Below are positions 11,836 to 22,500 of a stretch of DNA of 64,000 bases, in pieces. The notes beneath the pieces were generated by a model. That model had not been told where the DNA came from. It saw only the letters and a list, made by a program, of their open reading frames with translations, and did no database searches. Position 1 is the first letter of the stretch. Each line of letters opens with the position of its first letter. The translations under genes were made by a program, and so were the position numbers. Where the stretch lies: positions 19,125,148 through 19,189,147 of the forward strand of contig CM067350.1 of assembly GCA_034190875.2 (NCBI GenBank). Direction: 5' to 3'. Source of the DNA: Urechis unicinctus (taxonomy: Eukaryota; Annelida; Polychaeta; Xenopneusta; Urechidae).

Positions 11836-11939
11836 GTCACTATCCGATTTCCCGATTCGCGTTCCCTAGTCGTTTAAAGGAAACAACGCATGCTATCGAT
11901 GAGGAGATCCTCACTCCACATCAAAGTGCAAACAACCTT

Positions 11940-12545
11940 CCTTTAAACATTTCGGTTCTTCCAAATTCAACCCATCGAGGCATAGTGACCCTAATTCTAG
12001 TAAATAAACTAAGTAAACATTTGCATAGGTATGACCATTCACTTTTCTAAAATTGTACAAGGCTTCCTTTAGGGTTTTAATATAGGTTTTCAGGGTTCAC
12101 AATTTTTTCGATTTTCCAAAAACCTCTCTTCAGTTTCACAAAATTTTTGGGTAGATTCTCGAGAAAGAAATCGATGCCAGCCGCCTTGCTGGTCCGTTTG
12201 CATCGCCCCCCTTTTCCAACTTTGTGGATTTAATTTTCATAGGCCCAGCTTCATCCAACAAAGTTTCAAATGATCCGTCAAATTTTCTTAATTTCTGCAG
12301 TGAATATGGCATTCCCATCAAGCACTCTTAAACAGTTCTGCCGTCAAATATTATTCAGGCCCACGGCATCGAAATGGACTCAAGGCTTCCCAGGGACAAA
12401 TTGAAAAAAGTGTATTCAGCTTCTCAATCTCTATAAATGCAAGTAAAAAAGTCCAATCGTTGGTTGAACATCTATATTCTGCTTGTAAAGTCATACGCCC
12501 AGGCAGGGCAATCCTTAGGCGAATCATCCAGCTCACCACTAAAGC
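11940..12545 (+). pseudogene. DIRS RT fragment lacking the palm
   Basis: Frames give LVNKLSKHLHRYDHSLF, then EIDASRLAGPFASPPF (about 12168-12212), which is the entry block of DIRS RTs (normally GRVAGPFxxPPxP). About 150 bases later come HGIEMDSRLPRDKL (about 12362) and SACKVIRPGRAILRRII (about 12478-12530), which belong to the region after the catalytic YxDD motif. The several hundred bases that should lie between, with both catalytic motifs, are absent near 12310-12358. So this RT was inactivated by an internal deletion. Confidence 0.75.
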
Positions 12546-12549
12546 AAAA

Positions 12550-12770
12550 CATTAACACCACCACATTGTCACCAATAAAGAGGCCCGTTTGGACATGCAA
12601 GCGTGGTTAGCTTTCCTTTCACAGCACTTGGCGTATAGTGACACCGTACAATTTTTCTCAGAAGCATCAGGTGCCATTGGTTTTGCTGCTTTTGTTTCGC
12701 GATGGTTTGCCAACCCTTGGCCTGACCAACATCTTTCAATTGTGTTCAAGGAGCTAGAAAGACAAAAAAT
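12550..12770 (+). pseudogene. DIRS RNase H-like domain
   Basis: The frame starting near 12550 reads HHHIVTNKEAR, DMQAWLAFLSQ and FFSEASGAIGFAAFVSRWF. DIRS elements have a TDASG motif here, so the catalytic Asp is replaced by Glu (SEASG). A poly-T run at about 12771-12780 follows, where the frame loses similarity. Confidence 0.78.
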
Positions 12771-12959
12771 ATTTTTTTTCTTCATAATAACTCTCATTCG
12801 ATGCTGCTCCAATCTTAAGGTACCGGGCGAAACAGGACTGCAGACAGTGACAAACTCTTTTCTTTCATCACGTACACTGTGTCTATGGGGCTTGCGCCAT
12901 CATCCACCTAAACCTATGTTGCGTCTATTTGTTACTTTAAAATTTATTTGGTTTCAGGA

Positions 12960-13600
12960 AACAGGTGTCCTCTATTCAATTAAAACAACTTATGTCAGGA
13001 ATACAGAGAGTGTCCTGTAGCATCCACAAGGACCCCTGTTCATCTTGGTGTGCTCCAACAGTTAATTTGCTGACCACGTCAAATCCTCCTACATTTCTTT
13101 CCTATTTCCATGTTCCTGCTGTCGTTCCATGCTTTTCTGCGTGTTGGAGAAATAGCAGTTCGAAACATGTCTCAAACCCACTCAGTGGTCTGACTCTCGG
13201 ATCTCTAGGTCATAGATATAGGTCCTCGTCTTCTATTTGGAGGAATATCAATAGAGCTCTCTTTATAATATTTCAAAGGTAATACTGGTGCAAAACCATT
13301 GGTAATCCTTATTCCTCAATCTCCAACCACTCCTGTCCCGTAGCCACTATGGTCCAGTATCTTAAATTACGGGGTAATAAGGCAGGTCCCTTGTATTTGT
13401 CGCAAGATTCTCGCAGTTTGTTTACCCAATATTTAAACCTCTCTCTAGCGAGTTAAGAATTGAGCCGCACTAATATAAAACCATCCTTCCGTATCGGCGC
13501 AGCTACTTCTGCATGTGCTATGGGTATACCAGATGAACAAATTCAATGGTTAGGAAGATGGAAATCGGATACATAAAAAAGATACATAAGGACCCCAATT
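12960..13600 (+). pseudogene. DIRS tyrosine recombinase, frameshifted
   Basis: HAFLRVGEIAVRNMS (about 13128-13172) carries the first catalytic Arg. KAGPLYLSQDSRSLFTQYL (about 13379) is the middle region. PSFRIGAATSACAMGIPDEQ and IQWLGRWKSDT, a TAA, then KRYIRTPIP (13481-13599) give the second Arg and the Tyr of the RYIR motif. The His usually before SFRIGAAT is Pro here. The domain is split over frames, so it is inactive. Confidence 0.82.
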
Positions 13601-16600
13601 CCGAGATCTCCTGCTTTTTCCTGAACAATTTTACTTCATTATCAAAATGGCTCAGTCAGGGAACTGGCCTCGCACAATTTTTCTTGCCATCAACACATAA
13701 TTAGCACGGAATGCACGCAACTCAGTCATGGGACAGGTTGCACATTTCTTCGATAAAATTAATCAGAACAAGTGGTTCAGCCATGGGACTGGTCACATAC
13801 ATTAGTATATAATTTTCCAATACATTATGTTCATCTATCTGTAAACCACAAAAGTTGGTACCATCTGCAGTCTCCACTCCCCCCTTGTTGCTTTTGCTAA
13901 TTCGGTTCTACCATGGGGTTGTCGTCTATCCTACTGTAATGATTCACTCTTGTAGTTTGTAGTATAGCACATTTGAATGGCAAAATTGTTATTAATATTT
14001 TGATGTATTAGTTTGCCTTGCATATGTACGTTAGAAGGTCATCGTTATGTGTTGTTACATCAATGTTAGGTAATGTTACATTCAGATCTTTAGTACCATT
14101 TCGAGTGTTGATACATTCTAATGTTACACAACATAATTTGTCATGTAACGTTGCCTATTTGTAACATTTCATAACTTTGTTACGTAATGCTGTATCATTA
14201 CGTAACAGCCATTCTTTTTTATGAAGTAAACGTCATTCTGTATGTTATCAGAATGACCATCTAATGCCATTCCATGTGTCATTCATTGAGTCTGTAGCTT
14301 ACTTTCAGGCTGCGGTTGCCATCCTCTTCTTGATAGTAATCAAAATGTCTTATTTGAATCTACCCCAAAATTGCCAGGTACAACACCAGAATTGAGCATA
14401 AATATACCTTACTGATTTGCACAAAGTGAAAATGTTTCAACCAGAGTGAGGCATGTAAGGTTCAAAGGCAAACCACGTGGGCTGATTATATGGCAACTGT
14501 CTGTGTAAATGGCAGTACGGTCCAAATAATTAACTGCCACTTAATACCACTGCCACTTAGGACCACTCTATCCGCATCTGATGACAGATACAAAGGCACC
14601 CTTGATAAGCAATCAGAATGAAGGGATGACGTTCGGCCTTGAGATTTTATATAGAAAGTCATGTTATAGGCTGGATATTTAAGCATGGATTTTAATTGGC
14701 TGGCAACACTTATGGCTAATTGGCTGTCAATAAATCTAAGAGGAGTTACATTAGCTATTCATATATAACATCAGCAAGGTACTCATTTTACAACTGTGCA
14801 TGTGCTGGAACCTGCCTCATTACTGTTATGCCTAGCAATTTGGTCGATCAGTCTAGTATTCGTGAGAATGAGACAGGGAGTGGATTATATTGCAACCGTG
14901 TTAATGCCACGAGGGACAACATCAGCAAGCTCAGCTGCCCAATGCAATTGCTATCTGTCATGTCGGTGATGATTGCCTGACATGGCATAAAAGAGAACGT
15001 TTTCCACGTTGCAGGAAAACCGATTGCCTTGATTTTTGTTCCATCCACAAGAGCTTTTTGTATGACTTGCCGTTTGATGTCGAGAGTTCAATGAAAACTG
15101 CTAACTACTTATTTGCTTGAACTCTTTTTTATGCACTTTAGATCTCATTTTCGATGTTAAACATTGTTGGAACAGCACTCGATAAAGCTAATGACAAGCA
15201 AAGATGATTTGCAATAACGAAACAGCATGCAGTTACTACAGCACAGTATTAAATTTAAAGAGCGTATAGTTGCGTTAAGAGTGCTAACTGCAACTAGGTA
15301 TGAAGTGAATATACGAATGAGTGAATACACGCCCGACGTCAGGTGGCACTACTATACAATCTTAAAAAGCACATGTGACTGTTGATTCAACGGCTCGGGG
15401 ATCTGCTCCTTCTGCTTATTCTGTCGCGGATACGCGAATAATACCTGTTAGTATAGCTGTTAACTAATTAAGATGGCAATACAGATTTGTTGGGCTGTAC
15501 ACGCTCTTATGCAGATTTCGTGATGTTATCAGAAAAGAGGTGTGAGCTCTTGGTAATTAAACTGGATCATGACTTAATAAAAACCTAGTAGGTTCACATT
15601 TCCTAATTACCAGTGTGCGTTTTCTGAGTAAGGATGCTACTTAACTACGCTATATGGAGAACATCTATGAAAGTTTGCCTCTTCTTGCGAATGACAGTTA
15701 TTTAAAGAATAATTTGTCTGTCACAAAAGAGTGTAAATATTTTGGACCACTGAAAAACAGCCATAGAACTACAACCACAGCGATTCTGTATCATTTACTA
15801 CCCGAATGCATCGAATGCATCGTAGCTTAGGAGGAGTAAGCAATCGATTGATATCTACAGCTGACTGTAAAAATGAGAAACTGGGACTTAACGACGGGCT
15901 CATCTTTTCAAATGTCTATCGATATGCTAGCACCTTTAGAGGTATTTTTAATGAGATATAAAAAGCCGAATAAACATTTCTTGCATTATGCTCCATTATG
16001 CTTAAATATCCATGTTTTTGTACAATAATCAAACGGGTAAGTCTTGTTCAGGAATTGATGAGAATGCAGCTATTCAACTAAGTCCGCGAAACGGTTTATG
16101 ATTGTGCTCTGAAGACAATCAACCTAGACCTGTAGAAACAATGAGACCATGTCGCATAAGTGAAGAAAGTGAATTGTGGTAGCATTTCAACATGACATAT
16201 GTGTTCCTTAGTTTAATATTTCCTCGCTCTTTTTGACAACTTATATCATATATTTTGACCGTTTGATTTTGAAATGTGTATTTTTGAACGTCGTATTCCA
16301 TGGGTAGTGGAGATGATGTTGACATTGACCGGAATGCAAGTGTCCAATAAAAATGAGCGTGTGGTCACTACGATCCACTCGGCAATTTAACCAAGGTTTT
16401 CTCCATCATGAGTGTCAGTGTAGTATCATACATACATATTATATATTGAACAAATGGTTAAAATGACGTGTTTTACTAAGAGAGCATATATTTACAATTT
16501 ATTATCTGCCAGGAGTTTCAGGTATCAGCCATGGATCAAGCTATGATGCGCTGTTACCTCGTTTTTGAGGAACCACTATTCAATCAGCGCACGTTAAAGA

Positions 16601-16630
16601 AGGGACAAAGATGAACTATTGATTGCTTGC
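13601..16630. other. Non-coding stretch with a perfect inverted repeat
   Basis: No gene recognised. At 13650-13800 a word like cagtcatgggac-ggt recurs three times with divergence and may be the 3' part of the DIRS element. 14030-14210 is rich in gttac/gtaac words, and 14179-14206 is a perfect 11-bp inverted repeat. The rest shows nothing I can name. Confidence 0.45.
14179..14206. repeat. Perfect 11-bp inverted repeat, 6-nt loop
   Basis: GTTACGTAATG, spacer ctgtat, CATTACGTAAC. Each arm contains the palindrome TTACGTAA, a known bZIP (PAR/C/EBP-type) binding core. It could be a hairpin, a pair of binding sites or chance. Confidence 0.8.
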
Positions 16631-16634
16631 TAAT

Positions 16635-17994
16635 AGACAAGATGATGATCAACGAAGCTAAGATCGGCATGTGGTATGACTTCAAAAAGCGTATGGCATG
16701 TTCCCACGTGCATGGTTGCTAGAGGCGTGCGACCGACTTGGACTGGCCAGGAGTTTACTCGCACACACAAGGTAATTTAAGGTAAGTGGAAGACTCGGTA
16801 CGTTGTGAAGGAGGGGGAACAGATGGAGGAAACAGCGGAGGTGAGGTACAAACGTGGGTATTCCAAGGTGATTCCTTTGCCCCAGTCGCCTTCTGCTTAA
16901 CCATCGCACCCCTGAGCGCGGTTCTCAACAAACTGCTTGGATACAGATGCAGAGGTTCGAAAGAAAGTCCGATCAACCATGTATTCTATATGGATGACCC
17001 GAAGATTTGAGCAGACCTGAGTCGAGCTCCAGCGTTCCATTAGACAGTAGTCTGTGTTTCAGAAGCTATCGGTATACGCCTGGGAATGGATAAGTGCACT
17101 ACTGCTGAGCTCAACCATGGTAAAGTCGTCAACATTGGGGCCCGAGTTAAAGGACTAGAGTGGCTGCGAGTACTAGGGAAGGGGACTCCTATATGTACAT
17201 GGGGGTCCCACAACTGCTTGAGATAGAGGAAGGTGAGTCGACGGGCAGAATGACCGACGAGTTCAAAGCTGCTGTCCAACGAATATTTATGTCAAAACTG
17301 AATACCTGTAACAAAGCCATAGCCTACAAATGGCGGGCAGTAGGTAAATTGGCACACACACTTGCGACGGATGTGTGGAATTTCAAGCTGTTAGATGAGT
17401 TGGAAAACGCAGCAAGAAGGGCAATGTCCGACAACTGGGCCTGGTTTTTTGGAACAAGCTGGCATCACTTCTACTTAAACGGAGCACAAGGCGGATGGGG
17501 GTTCAAGAGCCTAAGGGTTGAGTACCAGGTGGCTCTGGCATTCCTGTCTAAATAGGTTTTGGGAGGCTTGATCCTTTGACGTGATGTCCTTCAGAACATG
17601 TGCAGGAAGGTGCCTGACCGCGCAAAGTTGTTGCAGCGAGGTAAAAATGTCCTACGACCAAAAAGCTCTTGGAGGGCCAAATGTTCCTCGGACAACACGT
17701 ACAGATGGTTGAAAGAGGAGAGAGTGGACGCAGGGTCGGCTGTCTACATTCTTGTGGCACAAGACCACGTTACTCGAACAAGGATGCACAGCAAGGTAGT
17801 AAAAGTGCACGAAGGCTCAACATAATGCAAAGTGTGCAAGGAGGGACAGGAAACCCTCGATCACATTCTAGCCAACTGCCCTTCCCACAGTTTTTCTTTG
17901 TATAAGGAGAAGCAAGACGCAGTATGTAGAGTGGTTCAATACCAACTAACAGTGGAGACGGGGTTAAAAAGAGCTATCTGGATCCTGAATTAAT
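16635..17994 (+). pseudogene. LINE reverse transcriptase fragment, possibly R2-like
   Basis: The RT motifs run in order: YDFKK then, after a one-base shift, AYGMFPRAWLLEA (catalytic Asp); IFQGDSFAPVAFCLTIAPLS (about 16858-16917); and HVFYMDDPKI (about 16978-17007) with the catalytic Asp pair, then a TGA that probably replaced Trp. Thumb-like sequence follows (MTDEFKAAVQRIF, NKAIAYKWRAVGKLAHTLAT). At 17826-17879 a knuckle CKVCKEGQETLDHILANC (CX2CX8HX4C) sits near the C-terminus, where R2-type LINEs have a CCHC motif. That position is why I lean to the R2 side. The N-terminus, stop-free frame and 3' end are lost. Confidence 0.78.
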
Positions 17995-19095
17995 TAAAAA
18001 TTATAGACCAAATTCAAATTAGTGCTTCATATCCAAATTAACAGAGGAGGTTGTAGCCAATCGACCCCAGGACTATAATCGACTCCACGACTGGTATCAG
18101 TCGGCCTACAAACCAGCCGATAGTACTGAGACTGCACTTCTCCGAGTATACAATGACATTGCTTGTGCTGTTGACCAGCACCATGCCGTTGCTCTCGTGC
18201 TTTTTGACCTTAGCGCAGCGTTTGTCTGTTATGAAATCCTGTTACGGAGCCTGTCCGACAAATTCGGCCTAAATGAAAATTGCCTTGCATGCTTACAACA
18301 AGTCTGTGTTGAAGGCAGGTATTCTGAAACACAACAACTGACATGTGGTGTGCCACAGGGATCAGTCCTAGGGCCATTATTATTTACTGCCTACATATCA
18401 CCACTTGGGAATATTTTAAATGAACAAGATCTGCAACACCACCGGATGATGCACAAACCAAATTAGAAAAATACATCCGTCAGATTAGATGATGGATGGT
18501 AAACAATTTTCTAATACCTAATGAGGTACAAATGCCAGTCGTCGTTTGGTCCAGTTAATAATGTCGATATGATTGTATCTACATAAAAACAGCCAGAAAC
18601 CTCAGTGTTCTGATGGACTCACAGTTTACTGTAAAACCACATGTTATAAAGTCAATTCAATCTCTCTTTCATCAGATTAGAAGATTAGGCAGCAAAAGAA
18701 ATACCTGAACCAATCCACAGCTGCAATTCTTGTCCACGCATTTATTCACTGCTGTATGGAGCCCATTCGTACCTTATTGCAAAACTGCAACACGCACAAA
18801 ATACTGCCGCCCGCATTGTTGCATAAGGAAAGCACGGGGATAACATTCAACACATCATGGGTACCCTTCATTGGCTTCCTGCGGAAAAACGCACTATATA
18901 CAAAGTTCTTCTACTCACCTTAAAGTCTGTTATTAGAACAGCGCTAAGCTACCTACAGGAACTTACTGCTGAATACTGCAAGAGATCTTCGATCTATGGA
19001 CAAATATCATGACCAAATATGTGTTTATACGGTGCCAGAGCGCTTGGTAATGCCGCACCAAGTTTGTAGAACGTACTTCCTATCGGGAAATATCC
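17995..19095 (+). pseudogene. CR1-like LINE reverse transcriptase fragment
   Basis: The first codons give NYRPNSN, a stop, then ISKLTEEVVANR, the start of the RT domain. Then come QSAYKPADSTETALLRV, LFDLSAAF (18203-18223, catalytic Asp) and CGVPQGSVLGPLLFTAYISP (about 18345-18405). The YADD motif is reduced to PDDAQTKLEKYIRQIR in a shifted frame (about 18443). Further shifted frames give LMDSQFTVKPH and IRRLG (about 18610-18690), and GARALGNAAPSL then a stop and NVLPIG (19033-19080), matching the end of CR1/L2-type ORF2. No endonuclease part is present, as in a typical 5'-truncated LINE insertion. It abuts the previous LINE with no gap. Confidence 0.82.
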
Positions 19096-19500
19096 AGCGC
19101 ACAGCGGTTCTCGCCAGCGCCAATAATCCGGCAAAATCAAGCATGCAAATGAAAGAGATCAGTGACGGAGGAGCGCCAAGCGGGTGGACGACACGGACGT
19201 CTGTCCGGGTATTGCCTTGTATACCGGGAACCCTCAGGGCAATAGATTAAGACTGTAGTCCTTAAAAAATGCAATATGCACCCCTGTTATAGTAATGAGA
19301 TTATATAATGCTGCTTATGATAAAAATTCTGAAGATAAAATGACACCTCATTTGATTAAAACTAATTCATAGGGACATTTCCCTTCTCCAGCATATTAGG
19401 ATCTCTGTCTATATGTAGTATCGTACCCTTCATACAGCATAATGAATATGGTGATGGCTACAACTATGATTATGAAGATGATTCAGATGATTAAAGTAAT
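19096..19500. other. Non-coding stretch, nothing recognised
   Basis: Possibly the tail of the CR1-like insertion at first. No poly(A) or short tail repeat is identified. Confidence 0.4.
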
Positions 19501-19507
19501 GATAATA

Positions 19508-19540
<33 letters not shown>
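19501..19540. repeat. (GAT)n microsatellite
   Basis: About ten consecutive gat/atg triplets after a few imperfect taat units. Confidence 0.95.
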
Positions 19541-19541
<1 letters not shown>

Positions 19542-22500
19542 AAAGAATGATAACCTGTTCACCAAGTGTTACAATGAGAGACCGCTTTGCCATTTAGCTC
19601 GATAGTAGGCGGCACAGACCAATATGGTGCCACGCTCGGCCGGAAGTTATGGCCTCAATGCGCTTACTTCACAGTTGACGCGTAACTACACAAGATTCGT
19701 TTCCATTTTGTTTCACTTCGGCACTACGCCACGCTCTAATGTGATATAGTTAGTGGCGAGTTGTTTAGGGTAAAGTTGTCACTATCAATGCGCTGTGCGT
19801 TGCGGACGACAAACTTTCAAAATGGAACACATGAACCACTGCGAGGTTCAGATTTCTTCGGACATAATCTTTGTGTGTTATATGCTGTGTAACTTTCGGC
19901 AGTGAATTGTCCCACAACTACCTTACTTGGTATGTGATGTTTGTTAAATGTTGACGAGGGGGTATCAAATGTACCTATGAATGTCCCATTCAGGGTGTGA
20001 AATTATATATGAATCTCACTGAAAGGTCTTATCCCGGGAATCTTATAGAGTTCATTTTATAACATGAACTGATACATGTAATTTATAATAATCCTTCACT
20101 CAAGTACTAAGAAGATGACATTGTTTTATAACCTGCTAATATTTGTCTCTTTCATTAAACAAGTTAATAATGGGACTGGATTCTCACAGTGACTTTGCCA
20201 TAGGGACCATGTCCGTTTTGATTGTGGCTTTGCATAGCCTGCCAAACTGGGAGGACTTTTGCCATGTTCCAAGCTATATTACTGGCTTGTTTTGTCCTTC
20301 ACCTCATGGCATTGAGTCTCCGTGATGGTAATAGCATCATTCTGACGGAATGCATATTATGGAGAAAGTGGTCATTGGCTATTCCATATTGGTTGGCTGG
20401 GGAAGAGCTGCAGGATAGGTATGCGGCCAGTGGCTGTAGAGGCGAAGTTGACACACTGGTTCCTGAAAGGCGTAGTATGGCATTGAGCGGTAACTATATA
20501 GCCTGGGGTCAAAGTCGGCCGTACTTATCCATAAGTGATAATTTTCCCCAAGGATATCAACGATATAACTCGAAAATTTTCAATCAAAAATGACGTAGTA
20601 CTCAATCTGTTTTATGTAAACCTTGTGCATAAGACCAACGGGAGTGGGCGAAGGACAGCTTTGTTCCGTGGCGACACGTGGCGGATTAAAACTCGCGGTC
20701 TCTCGTTGATGATTGGGTGCGGTTGGCTGGTGAGCTTAACGATTGTCATGCTGTGCAGATATTGTGCATTGATGATTAGGCGTGTCTAAATCTGCGTTGC
20801 TTCCGAATGAAACAAAGATTCAGTAATGCGACTTAAGTTTTCATGTTATATGCGTATATTATTGCTGTCGGTGTTAGGAAAAGGTTGTATCACTATCTCC
20901 GTCGATTCGTAACAAACTGGCATCATCAGGCTTCATTACCAAGATAAATCAATTGAGAAAGATGTATACACCTAACCTTATTAATGTGGGTGACACAGAC
21001 ACAACCGCTTAATGTTTCAAATTCGTTGGAACGGCCAATGGATTAATTCAATTACGCGCAAGCCGCAATAAAATGTAGGAATAGGTTAGCATGCGCCGCA
21101 ATATGTCGATGTATAGTAATCAATGACTAAAAATGGAAAAACCCCTGGGTACTAACACGTAATTAACAAGTAAACTATTCATACATCAAACACGTGGACT
21201 ACCTCTAGGCACAACAATTATGGCGCAGCATAGAAATTGAAGAATCCTGCGTACATATATGCCATGATCGCCTTTGTGTTTGTTGAGTATGTATATCCCA
21301 TTGAAAAAAACATCCAATTAACCAATTATCACTACGAGTTCAATGCCGGCTCTATATACAACATGCATACTTTGAGTAGGTATCTTGTAGACGTGTTTAT
21401 CTCATCATAGACAGATATAATGAAATGAACATTCATCTTTTCCTCATCACGTTGCACGGCATCACTAAGCACAAGAAGTGATGTATTTGCTATCTAACAG
21501 GGCAAACCTGTTCTTATTCCTGTTGCTGCTGTTGACTTAACAGTACTAAATTCGGCTCACAATATGTCGGACGGGAATGCGGTGATGATACCTCCTATAT
21601 GGCCATCGGTCTTTTAATCGATTCAATCAAACGAACAATCAGTCGAATTTAGCAAAAGTTGCGACAAAAATAGCAGTATATAAATGATATTATTGCAGGC
21701 AAACACATTTTTCATCCATGATAGCTATAGATGATTGCTGTCATTGTCTAAACAGCATCACCACCTCGGAACCCAACCGTCCTTAAATCGCTGACTCTCG
21801 TCATACCTCTGTTGCTATCTATGTATAGCATTTTATATTCATTCTCCACTAACTGATTTGGCTGCAAAACGGAATATAAATGAAACATTCCAGCTGGAGC
21901 ATTTGGTGATAAGCTGTTGAAGGCATATCACATGATATTTAAAGGACTACCTGTCTCACTGTAGATTTACTAATATGGCTTAAATCAATTAAATCGTGAT
22001 GCGTCCAATGCTCATAATGTACAAGAAATTAAGGAGCATAAGCGAACACGGATGTTACAAGCAGATCAATGATTGGATCATTAATAGATCTATATAGGTC
22101 ACTAATCATTCATTATGAATTTAATCTTAGCGTGCTGGATATGATTTATGATCAAAAACAAACATTAGTCTGATTATTCATCATGTATGACGAAGAAACA
22201 GGCTATAAATATGGGTAGGATATTCATCGTGAAAACAGCTGACTTGGCTAATAATGATACGGGAATATGGTAATAGAATGATAAAAGAATAATTAGGTGG
22301 TGTTATAATGAGTTAAGAATTTTGGAAGATGGTAAATTATCGTTATGATTCAACAGGTCGTAGGAGGAGGTCACTTCGTCTGTGAGGCACCATTACTGAG
22401 AGTAATCTATGCAGAAGTTTTTTTTTTTCATTAAATTATTCATATCAACCGGCGTCATTAGGAGTTTTGTCAACATGGAATATTTTTATTCTATTCATAA

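Larger units (their letters stand above)
5824..11870 (-). mobile_element. Ty3/Gypsy LTR retrotransposon, degenerate, 5'-truncated
   Basis: Read on the minus strand the order is Gag (two CCHC knuckles), aspartic protease, reverse transcriptase, RNase H and integrase, then a 3' LTR at 5824-6423. This is the Gypsy order (integrase last). Frames change between RT segments, between RT and RNase H, and between RNase H and integrase, and integrase has in-frame stops, so it cannot make a polyprotein. The Gag N-terminus and the 5' LTR are missing: plus-strand DIRS-like sequence starts at about 11880. The insertion interrupts the SGNH-like fragment on its low-coordinate side. Clade is not assigned. Confidence 0.9.
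11880..13600 (+). mobile_element. DIRS-type retroelement fragment, degenerate
   Basis: On the plus strand an RT fragment, an RNase H-like stretch and a tyrosine recombinase follow in the order of DIRS elements, which integrate through a recombinase instead of an integrase. All three parts have stops and frameshifts, and the RT palm is missing. Its left edge meets the truncated Gypsy Gag at about 11870-11880. No terminal repeats were found, so the true limits are unknown. Only one copy is seen here. Confidence 0.82.

Noticed and set aside
19600-19830. CpG-richer segment as a promoter with a 5' exon
   Set aside because: It has an ETS-like ccggaagt core but no coding exon or splice donor that reads like a known gene follows.
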